A stretch of 64,000 nt of DNA, from positions 14,507,194 through 14,571,193 of the forward strand of contig NC_090610.1 in the NCBI RefSeq assembly GCF_004359215.1, read 5' to 3'. This document shows positions 35,667 through 46,574 of the stretch, in pieces. Within the stretch, counting starts at the first letter, position 1. The number at the start of each line of letters is the position of its first letter. Below the pieces are notes generated by a model. It was not told the origin of the DNA and did no database searches. It worked only from the letters and a program-made list of their open reading frames with translations. A program made the position numbers and the translations under genes. Source of the DNA: Bremia lactucae (taxonomy: Eukaryota; Oomycota; Peronosporomycetes; Peronosporales; Peronosporaceae).

Positions 35667-37130
35667 TCCTCCCCGATTTGATCTCTCGTTGACGCTGATT
35701 GAAGTCGGCGACGAGGTCCTTCCAGTGGGAGACATGGCGAATATTTTTCTCTTTTTCTTAGCTTGCTTCTTCCTTAGTTTCGCCATGCCATTGTACGAGC
35801 CAGTATGGTTAGCGATTGAGTTGGCTTTCTTCAACAGACGTTCAATAACTTGAAAATGATCCGCTGTGCCATTATCCACGAATTGTGATGCTTTCGGTAT
35901 CGGGCGACTTCGAAACCTTTCCGGTGTCGGTTCATACTTGATAGAACATCAACATTAAAGGTTGGAATAATCCTATTCATAGTTTGTGGTAACTCAAGCT
36001 TGCCACATTAGAATTAAACATTTTGATAGTTTCGAATGGTTCCACCTTTCTTGCCGCAATCTTGGCTCTTGGTGTCCCATATTTTTCGCAGCGTGTTTAA
36101 ACGATATTTTGCGAGTATCAAGTATAAGTAGATCTCCAACTTTGAATTCGACCTGATTTATTCGGCGCTTTTGATCGTAATATTGCTTTTGCGAAGCTTG
36201 TGCTATCAACAGATTTCTGCGAGCCTGATCGATGATATTTGCTCGTACTTCGATAAACTCTTTTGCGTAAACGTCAATATCCTTTGGTTGACTAGTCCAG
36301 CCCAGTGACTTTTGCCATGCAGAGCGTTCCCTTCTTCCCGTATCTATTTCAAAGGAAGAGTATCCAGTAGATGCACGAACCAGTATAGACGCATACTCTA
36401 TGCTTCCCAAGTGTTCGGTCCTGTCAGTGCCATGGTAAGATGCTATGCGATTGAGTGCGTCTTCTACCACAAGGTTCTGGCGCTCGGTCTGTCCATCGGC
36501 TTAAGCCCGATAAGCGGTTGTAATACTTAGACGAACACCGATGATCGTCATCAATGACTTCGAAAACATGGACGTGAACTTGCTATCTCGGTCACTGATA
36601 TTAACTGCGGGAATACCATGGTGTCGAATGACAGCATCAAAAAATACTTTTGCTGTGGTGCATGCATCGTCCTTATCGTGCACTGCTGCATACTTCGTGC
36701 GTTTGGAAAACTTATCGACAACAGTTAGGATGGCAAATCCATTGGAAACAGGAAGCCCTCTTATAAAGTCCATTGATACCACTTGCCAGCAAGCATCCGG
36801 TATTGGAATTGGCATAAGTAATACGTTGTTTTTTTGTTAATTATCATGTTTCCGACGTGCGCAGGTTTCCCAAGTTTTGACATATTCCTTGACGTTTCTC
36901 TGCAACGATTTCCGGTAATACCACTGAGCAACTCGCAAGAATGTTCTGCGATTGCCCGGCAGAGCAGCTATTGCCGAATTATCATATTTCGATATTACAT
37001 TCGTTCGCAAGCGGTTGTTGTTGAGCACGCAAAGACGTTTAATGTGCGCAAAAACAACAATTTCTCTTGCTTCACAATCAATAAACTTGTTTCGGAGCTT
37101 TTCCATGCTTCTTTAGGCAATTCTGGCAAA
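35667..37130 (-). pseudogene. F integrase and chromodomain
   Basis: Integrase zinc region (ETCARRKHDN) is at 36837-37106 and core (VVSMDFIRGLPVSNGFAILT, NISDRDSKFTS) at 36501-36815. The C-terminal part with KVGDLLILDTRKI is at 35994-36470. The chromodomain lies near 35690-35860 in one frame (PYWLVQWHGETKEE, then a stop where Trp is expected). Frames change several times. Both visible core Asp positions of the integrase are kept. Confidence 0.85.
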
Positions 37131-38780
37131 GCCTTATTGAAGTAGCTTACGAACTTCTGTTGACAACTCGCCATACGACACTGTCATTAAGGCAGCAACT
37201 TGCAGAGTCTCAGCTTCCTCCCGGGGCAGAGTTGGCACCGAGGGCGAACAAAGTAAACGTGTACCTCGTTGTTGGCAACTAGAAAATCGCACTTATGAAA
37301 GCGGATATTGTCCACGACAGAATCATCAGGCCGGCGCGAAAGCGCATCAGCTACAACGTTTAAAGCACCATTAATGTGGTGTATAGTAAACGCGTATTGA
37401 GCGAAGGTGGTCAAGTATCGAGCCAACTTCGGCGAGACTGACGGATGATGAAGAAGCCAAGAGCAGGCGCTATTGCCCATTTTTCTAACCCCTCTTTTAT
37501 TGCAAATAGATCCTTCTCACGAGCAGGCCAACTAATCTCACGGATTCCAAGTTTCTTTGAGTAAAACGCTACTGGATGGTCATGTCTATTGATAAATTGC
37601 GATAAGTCGCCACCAATGCACGACCCCGATGCATCCGTAGTGAGAACAAACGGGCGTGAAGAGTTAGGCAAAGTCAGCACAGGTGCAGCTTGTAAGGCAG
37701 ACTTCAGCCTTACGAGCAAATCCTCTTGTTCTGCATTCAAGACCCATGAAAAATCTTTCCTAACGAGATGGCTCAACGGCAGAACTATTTGCGCAAACTG
37801 ATGAATAAAGCGGCGATAATAACAAGCAAGACCAAGAAAACTTTGCGATTCCTTTACAGAGGTAAGTGAAGGCCACTTCGCGATTGCTTCCGCCTTTGTT
37901 TTCGATAAATAATCCGTCACCAGAAACAGCGTGCCCCAAAAAGCTGACCTCTTGACGCGCGAACTTGCACTTACCAATGTGAGCGAAGAGTATTCACTTG
38001 CGTAAGACGTCGAACACGATAGCATGAAATAATTGACCCCAGTATTACATTAAAAGTAATTAATAGCCAATGGTGTCAGGGTTATGAATGTTCAGATAAT
38101 TTAGAATTTTCAGAAGTACCTTTTTTTGAGACGGAAAAGATGCATGTACCATCCAAATATACAACAACGAATGAGAACTTTTCAAAAAGAACACGCATCA
38201 AGCGCGACGAAATGCGAGGCATTCCAGCAAGGCCCATCGGCGCAACGCACCACTGATATGTCTCATTTGATTTACGAAACGCAGTGTACGTTTTGCTATC
38301 CGGATGAATATGCCTCTGATGGTACCCTTGAGCTAAGTCAATGACTGTGAAGTAGCTCATACCATACATCTTATCGAATAATTTATCGATTCGCGGCAAA
38401 GGTATTTTAGGGACGACTGACGTTGAGTTGACGTAACGAAAGCCAATCACCCAACTGAGCAAAATGTTCGCGTTTCCGGATCGAATCCATTCCGAACGAG
38501 ATACACCTCGTACCGATCGTTGGGTCATTTTAAGGAATGCCGAAGATGTTTGATACCCAAAGCGAGTCTGAAAGCTCGATCTATCCGCATGAAAGGTTCT
38601 CATCGACGAACTTCTGTAAAGCCTTTTGTTCAGCTTGTGAAAGTCGAAATGGCGAACGATTACTCGGTTGCACACCGGGCTGTATATTGATACCAAACTC
38701 CACCGACCGATGAGGAGGCAATGAATTCGGTAACTTTTCTGGGAATACATCTTTATAGGAATCGAGTAAAGCCTTCAATC
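37131..38780 (-). pseudogene. F reverse transcriptase and RNase H
   Basis: RT starts near 38778 (LPPHRSVEFGINIQPGVQPS) and continues in 38082-38750. The active-site YxDD appears as YLDG (VVVYLDGTCIFS), a loss of the second Asp. The RT thumb/RNase H junction (LACYYRRFIHQFAQ, TTDASGSCIGG) is at 37411-38025, and the RNase H end (DALSRRPDDSV) at 37187-37480. It is not functional. Confidence 0.85.
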
Positions 38781-39239
38781 GTTTTCACGAGGTTTTGTAA
38801 ATTCCGACTCTTGATAAATTTTGACACGATAGACTTCTTCAAATTGTGATGTCTTCAATTTCCTTAAGAAGTCAGCAGAGGAATAATGACCGATTCACAA
38901 CCTCATCATATGGTATGTCACCACTTTTGAACGAAACTTGATGAGTACGTCAATTAATGATTGGCTCGTGCGCAGCACACCAGGGCTTACCCGGAATTAC
39001 ATCATGGCAATTGCTCATTGGCCACTCAATGACCGGAACGTCAGAAATTCGATTATCATCAAATGGGCTATTGGCGACTCCTTTCTTCACTTATTTTTGG
39101 TGTTATTAGTGCCTTCGAAACGAGTGACTTGAAAGCCATTTCAGGACATGACGCATTGCAGCAAACTCGGCTTCACCCCATTGCATGTGGCGCCAGAATC
39201 GAGTATCATATTGACAGCACGATCGTCAAGATGACCCTT

Positions 39240-40620
39240 TTAGATGATCAAATCTTTTCCCGTGAAGGAAGCAAAGTCAGCTTCACATAGTGTGGTGATA
39301 GCTTCGTTTGACGCAGTCGCGATGGTTTCTTCTTTAACTGACTCATTCACGAAATAGTTGGCGTTCGCACGATCGCGACGATATCCGTTGCCGCGATTAT
39401 TTTGCTGGTTCCTGCGCTTGTAACACTGCTGAATCGTGTGCCCCAGTATTTTGCAGTATGCACACTTTCGTTTATTTCGACGTCGATTATGGACGCAAGA
39501 AGACCTATTAAATGGCCGAGCATTGCCGATTTCCATCGGCTCTGGCTTCTTGTTTAATTCTCTGGCCACATTTTGTGGACCAGGACGAGGTTTTGTAGCG
39601 TTGTGGTGATGATAAACACCCGAATGTGTGCGTTCAAAATCGAGCGCCACAGTAATAGCATCCTACAGTGCGTTTCCCCGTCGATATTGAACTTCTTCTT
39701 GAGTTCTTGCTTTAAACCCTCGTTGAAAATAGATGAAATGTCAACTCGAGTCATGTCCTCAACTTGCGAAATAATGTGTCGAGATTTCGCAATGTAGTCC
39801 GTTAAGCCTTTGCAATTGGCTTGTCTCAGCCGATGCAGATCGTCTCGAAGACGTTGTTGCAGATCCGCAAAGACGAATTGTTTTTTTTTCACTGCTAGAG
39901 AAAACTCATCGGCTGAGTGAATTTCTTTTTTGATGCAGCAAGAGCCATTGTGCTGCTGGTCCTCGCAATGAGCTTCCTAGTACGGCAAGTACTTGAGGAG
40001 CCTTTGCGTCCTCTTTCCACTTCTTACCGTGCGCAATAAAATATTGCTGTACTTGCGCGTAATAAAGGCGAACCGACTCTTCGCTTTTTCCGCTTTACGT
40101 CGGCATCCTTAGCCCGTCCACCTTAAGCCCACCTATCTTTTAGGAATTAGCGAATGTTTTGATTAACTCTTGTTGTTGCTGTAGCATGTGCATCATTTGC
40201 TGCATTAGCTCGGCGTTTGAGGGTTGCCCATAATGGAAGAAGAATGTGTTCGGAACTATAAAAAGACTAGGCTCTTAAGTTGAACCGAAGATCCTTAAAA
40301 ATGGTGCGCTCGGCTTCTTCTAAAAGCGCGTATACCTCGTGTAACGGAGCTGATAAGGTGGACTCTTGCTTGGGCAGGCATCCTTTCTCCTTGGTGAGTT
40401 GCTTTGCTAAGATCTTTGCAATGCGTCGGGCCTTTTGTAATGCGTCGGGTCTTTTGTAATGACGCAGGCAAATCGTTCGCAGTCTTTGCAGACTTTTCAC
40501 CGTACTCAAAGAGGAAAGCCTTACTACAGTAGTATGGAATCTGATTATTAGCTTTTAGCTTTTTGCTCATAAATCTCAACGACTTTCTTTAGCCATTAAG
40601 CGTAATGGGTAAGAGATTCA
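39240..40620 (-). pseudogene. F gag and protease start
   Basis: Capsid-like sequence (QLKQRLRDDL-type: LQQRLRDDLHRLRQANCKGL) is at 39554-39892. The CCHC knuckle CAYCKILGHTIQQC is in 39240-39650, followed by an N/R-rich linker. The protease region near 39200 is decayed. N-terminal gag sequence extends in pieces up to about 40600. Start codon not determined. Confidence 0.8.
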
Positions 40621-40898
40621 ATCTTATTCCAGATGGATTAACTGTTTCACCGTGTTAAGCCGGTCCCAACCTCACACAGACTAAGCGACTATATCTGTCA
40701 GGCAGACGCTTAGAGTTACAGTGGATACTGAAGCCACACAATCAAAACTGCTACGCAGCGCTTCCAAAGGAATGGAGCAGTTGACTGCGAGCGGAAATTC
40801 CCACGCTACAAGCAGTACGTTACTGGCTGCGAGTGGAATCCCTTACGCTACAAGTAGTGCTGGGCAATCCAACGCAGTGCAATCCAGCGAAGCGCGAA

Positions 40899-41031
40899 CG
40901 GACGGCAAAGAAGCGAGCGGACGGCGAAGAAGCGAGCAGACGGCGAAGAAGCGAGTAGACGGCGAAGAAGCGAGCGGACGGCGAAGAAGCGAGCGGACGG
41001 CGAAGAAGCGAGCGGACGGCGAAGAAGCGAG
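40899..41031. repeat. 19-bp minisatellite, 7 units, in F leader
   Basis: Seven tandem copies of CGGACGGCGAAGAAGCGAG with only a few substitutions (units start at 40899, 40918, 40937, 40956, 40975, 40994 and 41013). It lies in the element F leader, between the 5' LTR and gag. Because 19 is not a multiple of three, all frames cycle through the repeat, which explains the repetitive ORFs here. Confidence 0.95.
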
Positions 41032-41056
41032 CGGAAGACCAACAAGTGGTACCACT

Positions 41057-41306
41057 TGTGAGGAATGAGGGTAAATTACGACTGAATTATTTTTTTTGCT
41101 TTACTAGCCGATACTTTTGGCTCATCCTCTAAGGATCGCCTATCCTAAATCTAATTATTACTAAGTATCATCTCTCCTTATTGCGCCAACCTTTTTACTT
41201 GTTTTTATTATGGCGCATATGTAATTTGAATCAATAGAAAAGGAATGGTATAAAAGATAAATCGAAATGAGTGGTCATGGGCTCAGCGAGTTGAATGGTC
41301 CTGACA
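41057..41306 (-). repeat. 5' LTR of F
   Basis: 250 bp, TGTCAGGACC...CCTCACA on the minus strand. It is followed on that strand by AGTGGTACCACTTGTTGG, a candidate primer binding site (TGG two bases in). It directly abuts the upstream region of the TMEM41-like gene at 41306. Confidence 0.9.
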
Positions 41307-41752
41307 ATCTCGCGCTGGGACGGAGATAGTGTGCGGTACAAGGAACACCTGTTTATTTTACTTAGCTAGCACTACGTCGTAACGAAGTATACTTACTAAA
41401 CAGTGTAGAGCAAATTAGAGACTGTTTCTTGTCGTCGTTATTTTTAATATTCATATCCTTCTATGGCTAGTATGAAGGACTTAGACCTTTGTCCATCTGT
41501 AAACTAGAATCGGTTGCCGCACTCTATCTCTACAGCCTTACCAAATATACATCAGCCAAAGGATCATGTTTTCCTAAAATTTTACTTAGTTAAACTGTTT
41601 GCTAACTGGCATTCTTTTTTTTAATTAATAACGATCTGGCAATAAAATCCATTCAAATAACAAAATAAAAATTTCCAAAAAATAACCTACCCCCCGTTCT
41701 TCCGAACACTTTCTTGAACAGGATCCGCAGCAGTCGACAAAGTTTAGCAACG
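41307..41752 (+). promoter_or_regulatory. Upstream region of the TMEM41-like gene
   Basis: AT-rich region between the F LTR and the start codon at 41753. It is duplicated at 34938-35419. I do not see a well-defined core promoter motif. The F LTR now lies about 450 bp upstream of the gene. Confidence 0.5.
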
Positions 41753-42511
41753 ATGTCGGACTGGCGCCGTGATCTTCAGCTCGTGGGCGTCGTTTTCATA
41801 GTCACCACGGCGCTATTAGGCGTGATGTTGCACTCGCTGGTAATCTCGACGCTCACAGACACCGAGTGGCTCGCGCTTCGACTGCCTACAACGCTCGAGG
41901 CAGCTCAAGAGCTAGGCAAGACCCTTCAGAGCTTCTCCGAGCGCCAACGAGGTTCACTTTTGCTCGCACACATGGGCTGCTATCTATACCTGCAAACATT
42001 TGCGATTCCGGGCACCGTATTTTTCAATCTATTGGGCGGCGCGTTGTTTGGGATGACGCTGGGATTTCCTCTGTGCTTGGCTAACAACACACTGGGATCG
42101 GTCTTTATGTTTCTCCTTTCGCGGCGTTTTGGCTACCGCGTCGTCACGCACTTTTTTCCGCAAAAACTCGATCGCTTAAGAAGTATATTGGACGCACATC
42201 GCGACGAAATGGCGCTGAATATGATATTCCTGCGCGTATTTCCATTCACCCCCAATTGGTTTATTAACATGGCGTCGCCCCACTTGGCCATTCCGCTAGG
42301 CCAATTTACGTTAGGCCCGCTATTTGGGCTCGTTCCGTACAATTTCCTGAGCTGCAAAGCTGGGCTTATTCTGCGCGAGCTACGATCGCGTGGAGACATT
42401 ATTGATAGCGCCACGACGATGCAGCTTATAGTGGTTGCTATCGTAGGTGGCCTTGTGCTCCCAAGACTAAAGAGGCGTTTTGCCACGACCACTGGTACCA
42501 AGCATGATTAA
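41753..42511 (+). CDS. TMEM41-like VTT-domain membrane protein
   Basis: 252-residue multi-pass protein of the VTT (SNARE-associated Golgi, DedA-like) superfamily. ATG at 41753 gives MSDWRRDLQ; a longer in-frame reading only begins at a TTG, so I reject it. A first transmembrane segment is at about residues 8-28 (LVGVVFIVTTALLGVML). The VTT core runs from about 85 to 200: IPGTVFFNLLGGALFG, NNTLGSVFMFLLSRRFG, and FLRVFPFTPNWFINMASP, the last typical of TMEM41/VMP1 relatives. A hydrophobic C-terminal segment precedes a basic tail (LKRRFATTTGTKHD). Known relatives are ER lipid scramblases involved in autophagy and lipid transport. The specific role here is inferred from family. There are no introns. 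Confidence 0.88.
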   Translation: MSDWRRDLQLVGVVFIVTTALLGVMLHSLVISTLTDTEWLALRLPTTLEAAQELGKTLQSFSERQRGSLLLAHMGCYLYLQTFAIPGTVFFNLLGGALFGMTLGFPLCLANNTLGSVFMFLLSRRFGYRVVTHFFPQKLDRLRSILDAHRDEMALNMIFLRVFPFTPNWFINMASPHLAIPLGQFTLGPLFGLVPYNFLSCKAGLILRELRSRGDIIDSATTMQLIVVAIVGGLVLPRLKRRFATTTGTKHD

Positions 42512-44125
42512 ATTGAGTGTTTAAATTACGTTTGTCTTGTCCAAGTTTTTGCTGAATTGAGTAAGTTTCAGATAATTAAAAAAATCTAAAAGCTATCATT
42601 CAGCGTGTATCAAACGCACTATTTTTTTTTTTGTTCGTCGGGACCAAGCTAGACAAAATAAATGTCAGAGATACTTCTTATTCATTCGACGCCAGGCCAA
42701 TTAGGTCTGCAGAGCTCTTATTGGGTTTGACTATCACAAGGTGCGTAATTAGATCCCGAATTTTCAGTATTTAAAATGCTAGACACGGGCGGATTTTAAT
42801 TTTTTTCTGACAGACTGTAATCGTGAAGGTCTTCTTTCGTTGGAATGGATATGCAAATCTTTTAGATTATTATTAGAGTATACAATTATACGAGTAGTCT
42901 GCGCTGGTGCTCCCTCGCACTGCAGCAGCAATTTTCAATTATTTTGTTTGGCGGGAGTTGTTATACCTTTTAACGATTACTTTCAAACAGAAAAAAAGTT
43001 ATCGCGATTACAACTTAAGATTCTGGAATGTGATGCTAAAAATTAATGGCTAGAACACTGCGATGTAAGAAATAGCTAATTAATTTCAAGGGAAAGCACA
43101 ATATCGTTCAAGCTAATGCGAGGTTTAAATCAAGCTGTCGACGTCCTAACTGCAATAAGCCACGAAAATGCAGGCTGTTTTCCGTATCAAAACAAAAGCA
43201 GCCGACCGGCCGTGATGGCAAAAGGTGGTTCTACCAAGAGAATTCAAGGTGCCTTCCTCTAATATTTTAAGCGCAAATAGGTTTTCATCCGACTTCTATA
43301 CAAACACGTAAAAACTCGCGGTACTCAAAAGTGATTAGCAAGCAACTTAACGATTTAGAGGTATGCCAGCGTCGACGTCCTGTCATGTAAAAAGACGCAT
43401 TCTTCACATTGCCGTATTAAGACGCAATTTTTTTTGCGAAGTCTTCGGGGCCGTGTAGGAGTCACTTAGCTTGCTCATCACCAAATAAAAAAATGCTCTT
43501 CGATCAATCGCTGCAAACTTTCATGTTCCTCGCGAAACAAACTTTTGCGCAATATTGGACGCATATTCCCAAAAACAGTTTATTATTTGCGACTGAACTT
43601 CATTGCAATGTGCGCTCATGAATGTGTTGGAGGTCTCCGCATTGCATAATTCAGAGGAGTGCTATTATGTAAGGCACGAAAATATTCTAGATCGTGTTTT
43701 TCTGTCACATGCAACAGGCTTTCTAGCTACTGGTAGCGTTAAAGACTTGCATTGGCCTTGTATGCAAATTGCCTGAGGTCACTTTAGGTTTTCCGACACT
43801 ATTTAAATAACTCATGTTACAGCTCTCCCGTGACCTCAAGAGCAAACGGTTGTATCAGACGATGTACTGTATGTACAGTATTATTTACGCTACTTTTTTT
43901 TTGCAGTTTCCATTTTGAGGTTGTCAAGGATGTAAGAAACTATTTTAAATTTTAAATTTGAGCTATTATGGAGTATTAAGCGGCTAAAAAAGCATCTTCG
44001 GCTACTATTGCTTGTCAGCTTGAAAATAAAAAAAGTTTTGAAGCAATAATGGACTACGTACCTAATATCACGCTGTACAAGAAATGACTCAAAACCAATA
44101 AAAACAACACTCTTCGCCTTGCGTC
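42512..44125. other. 1.6-kb intergenic region
   Basis: AT-rich sequence between the TMEM41-like gene and the first TCAIM-like gene. There are short frames only on both strands; I see no element sequence, RNA gene or repeat in it. A CCAAT sequence (about 44095) lies 30 bp before the next start codon. Confidence 0.45.
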
Positions 44126-44746
44126 ATGGCCTTCATGTCGGTAGCTCGTCAGGCACGCGCCACTTCTCGATTCCTCTATTCCCGTATGCGCGTTTGTCCT
44201 CTTGTAGCTAATGAGCAATTCTTGCAGCGAACGAAGTGGCAGCGCTTGCCCTGTGCGATGGAGTCTCCGATCCTATCGACTCGAGTAGGCTTTTTGCGAA
44301 CAAAGGTGAGCGAGCGTGTGGTCCTGCCAGAAGAGAACGAAATTGAACCTACGCTAGCATTTGACGACAGTGAAATGACAATTGAAGATGCTTCGATTGA
44401 AAACTTGCTGAAAGAGCTCAATGAAGTTTTTGAAATTATTGCTGCTGTGCCACTGATGGATGAAGAGGAGTATGGGGAAGTGCGCCAACACTTTGAGAGT
44501 GGCAGTGGTCTTGATGAGATTGATGAACGTGGGTATAATATTAAAGCTGGGACGCATAAGATTTGGAAGGGTGAGCGCGACCTTACAAAGATTGTTGAGG
44601 GATTGGATACCGATTCGGCCCAGATTCTGCAGCGTATCCTGCTCCACACGCTTAATATTGAGAGAAAAGTGCGTGAGATGCTCTCGAATGGTGGAGTTGA
44701 TCCCGATGACAAAGATGAGTTGCAAGAAGACAATCAGGTCATTTGA
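44126..44746 (+). CDS. Short TCAIM-like mitochondrial protein (lacks DUF4460 region)
   Basis: 206 residues, no introns. The N-terminus (MAFMSVARQARATSRFLYSR) is basic and suits a mitochondrial presequence, ending in LSTRVGFLRTKVSER, which is nearly the same as in the next gene. The C-terminal ~115 residues (SIENLLKELNEVFEIIAAVP, ESGSGLDEIDERGYNIKAG, LQRILLHTLNIERKV) align with residues 247-340 of the neighbour. The central ~180 residues of the neighbour, including its HPD-containing DUF4460 region, are absent and replaced by an acidic linker. The two genes are tandem paralogues in the same direction, 362 bp apart. The open frame is clean, so it is probably a real gene with changed function. 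Its role is unknown. Confidence 0.8.
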   Translation: MAFMSVARQARATSRFLYSRMRVCPLVANEQFLQRTKWQRLPCAMESPILSTRVGFLRTKVSERVVLPEENEIEPTLAFDDSEMTIEDASIENLLKELNEVFEIIAAVPLMDEEEYGEVRQHFESGSGLDEIDERGYNIKAGTHKIWKGERDLTKIVEGLDTDSAQILQRILLHTLNIERKVREMLSNGGVDPDDKDELQEDNQVI

Positions 44747-45108
44747 GATTGTCCGTTAAAAAAGAAGTCATCTCGACACCATCAAGGTATTGCGGAGATC
44801 TTGGTCGAGCCCGCGTGCTTTGCTTTTGCTCTTAACTTTTGATTCGACACAGGCAATCAAGACGTCTAAGTCCCGTATAAATGATGTACGTATACTTGCA
44901 CCATTGATAAATTCTCCTTATCTTATGTTAGAAATAAAGAACGATTGTAAGAATACCTCGCCGTAAAATGCACAAGAAAATGGGCAACATGTAATTTCAG
45001 GCATGACCCGAATTTGTGCTCATTACGAAAAACGCATATTTTGCTCTCAAAAAAAGTGATAAATAATTTTATTCATTCTTGCCTTCAGGGCTCTGAAAAG
45101 CGGTGGTA

Positions 45109-46206
45109 ATGGGCTTCGTCGCACTAGCTCGTCAGACGCTTATCGTTTCTCGCTTCCAAATGCACGCGTCTACACGCTTAAGCACAGCAATTCCCTGGCA
45201 ACAAATGCATAAGCACCGCGTGCCTTGCTCTATCGACCCTCCATTCCTATCAACCCGAACCAGCAGCATTAGTTTTGTACGAACAAAAGTCAGCGAACGC
45301 ACGCTCCGTCGGAAGAAATTACGCGTCAACAAGAGCCAAAAAGGAGTCAAGGTGCCAATTCTTAAAGAAACGTTGCGCAAGCTCTATTTGCGTACGCATC
45401 CGGATCTCTTTGGACAGTATCCAACGCAGCAGCGCGCAAATGAGGAATCGTACAAAGAGCTCTTGGGCATCCTGGACGCCATTGAGAAACACAATCAATT
45501 TCCCCCAGCCAAGACCTTAAAACTTCCATTTTTTTTAAAAACACCTATCGAGGGTGAATTTAAAGAAGTCGAGTTGCAACTACGCACGACGGGAGGTGCA
45601 TGTAATACGTTGGTAGAGGAGGCATTGGGTCAATTTTTCAGCAACTGTGGGCTCCCTGAGGTCTTTCAATGGGACAAAGGAAGCTGGGGCAAAAGTGTAG
45701 GTAAACACGCAGTAGAGAATCCAAATTTAGGCTTTGAAAAGGAAGATGAAACGCATGAGAACGACCGTCACGAGGCCAAGCGCGAAGAACGGCATTCTTC
45801 AGCTCCGGCTTATAATCCCGTGGATCGTAAAGCACCAGAAGATCATTCGATTGAAAAGGTTCTGAATGAGTTAGACGACACGTTGCAGCTTATTGCTGTC
45901 GTGCCATATCTTGACGACGACGACAAGCAACAGCAAGCTATTAAAACTCATTTTGAACACGGATCAGGTCTCGATGACCTCGATGCTCAAGGGTATTCAC
46001 TGAAAGCGGGAGTTATTCAATTGTGGCAAGGCGAACGGAATCTACAGGCACTGATTCCTGGATTAGATGGCGACTCGGCGATTCTAATGCAGCGAATTTT
46101 GCTTCATACCGTCGATATTGAAAAGCGTCTCGAGAACGTCATTGCTCAAAGCTCCTTGGACGTTACGAGATTCACTGCGGAAGCTTGTAATCAACAGAGC
46201 GAGTAA
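45109..46206 (+). CDS. TCAIM-like DUF4460 protein, mitochondrial
   Basis: 365 residues, no introns. ATG at 45109 (MGFVALARQTLIV); the frame upstream opens only at a GTG. The N-terminus looks like a mitochondrial presequence. Residues about 82-180 match the DUF4460 region of TCAIM-type proteins: LRKLYLRTHPDLFGQYP contains the J-domain-like HPD (residues 97-99), followed by NEESYKELLGILD and PFFLKTP. A charged linker (about 210-245) leads to the C-terminal block (SIEKVLNELDDTLQLIAVVP to LLHTVDIEKRLENVI) shared with the gene before. Animal TCAIM is mitochondrial and thought to act as a co-chaperone-like regulator of matrix proteins. The function in this organism is inferred only. Confidence 0.82.
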   Translation: MGFVALARQTLIVSRFQMHASTRLSTAIPWQQMHKHRVPCSIDPPFLSTRTSSISFVRTKVSERTLRRKKLRVNKSQKGVKVPILKETLRKLYLRTHPDLFGQYPTQQRANEESYKELLGILDAIEKHNQFPPAKTLKLPFFLKTPIEGEFKEVELQLRTTGGACNTLVEEALGQFFSNCGLPEVFQWDKGSWGKSVGKHAVENPNLGFEKEDETHENDRHEAKREERHSSAPAYNPVDRKAPEDHSIEKVLNELDDTLQLIAVVPYLDDDDKQQQAIKTHFEHGSGLDDLDAQGYSLKAGVIQLWQGERNLQALIPGLDGDSAILMQRILLHTVDIEKRLENVIAQSSLDVTRFTAEACNQQSE

Positions 46207-46574
46207 AGATTCTTGGATGACTTTATCGATAAAAGATTATCGCGTTATGTGGGCATTTACAATGAATTAATTGTTAAGCACTGAACTTACATGCCCAAAT
46301 GCACAAAAGATGACACGGCACTAGGACCTGCACCCAGGATTGGAAAGAATAGTGAATTACTTCTTTGAGTCGCTGTCCTAGACAGGAATTAGCTCTTACA
46401 TAACATCGAGTGACCCGGGGCCGTCAGTTTAGCACGAAATGGAACGGGGTGTACCGTTAAAACATGAATATTATTTCTGTAAGAGAAAATAATAAAGAAG
46501 TATTTACGTTGGAATTGTTATATTCAACTTAAATTCCTAGGTACTTAATTGAAGTAATAAAAAAAAAACCTACC
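46207..46574. other. Intergenic after the TCAIM-like gene
   Basis: About 370 bp of AT-rich sequence holding the 3' UTR and running into the truncated family B LTR. No ORF or other repeat seen. Confidence 0.4.

Larger units (their letters stand above)
35420..41306 (-). mobile_element. Ty3/gypsy chromovirus F, minus strand, degenerate
   Basis: 5.9 kb with two LTRs (35420-35666 and 41057-41306), a polypurine tract beside the 3' LTR (AAATCGGGGAGGA, 35667-35679 on the minus strand), gag, protease region, RT/RNase H, integrase and chromodomain. It has no antisense ORF, unlike family A. The flanks do not share a target-site duplication; instead copies of the TMEM41-like gene 5' region lie on both sides. 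Confidence 0.9.

Noticed and set aside
40843..41055. Repetitive ORFs on the minus strand over the minisatellite
   Set aside because: They are produced by the 19-bp repeat being open in all frames; no independent coding signal.
41714..41752. Longer N-terminus for the TMEM41-like protein
   Set aside because: It would need a TTG start; the ATG at 41753 gives the expected N-terminus, and its upstream region is duplicated as non-coding DNA.
44176..44733. 185-codon minus-strand ORF opposite the short TCAIM-like gene
   Set aside because: Ser-rich shadow; the plus-strand frame has a clear paralogue next to it.
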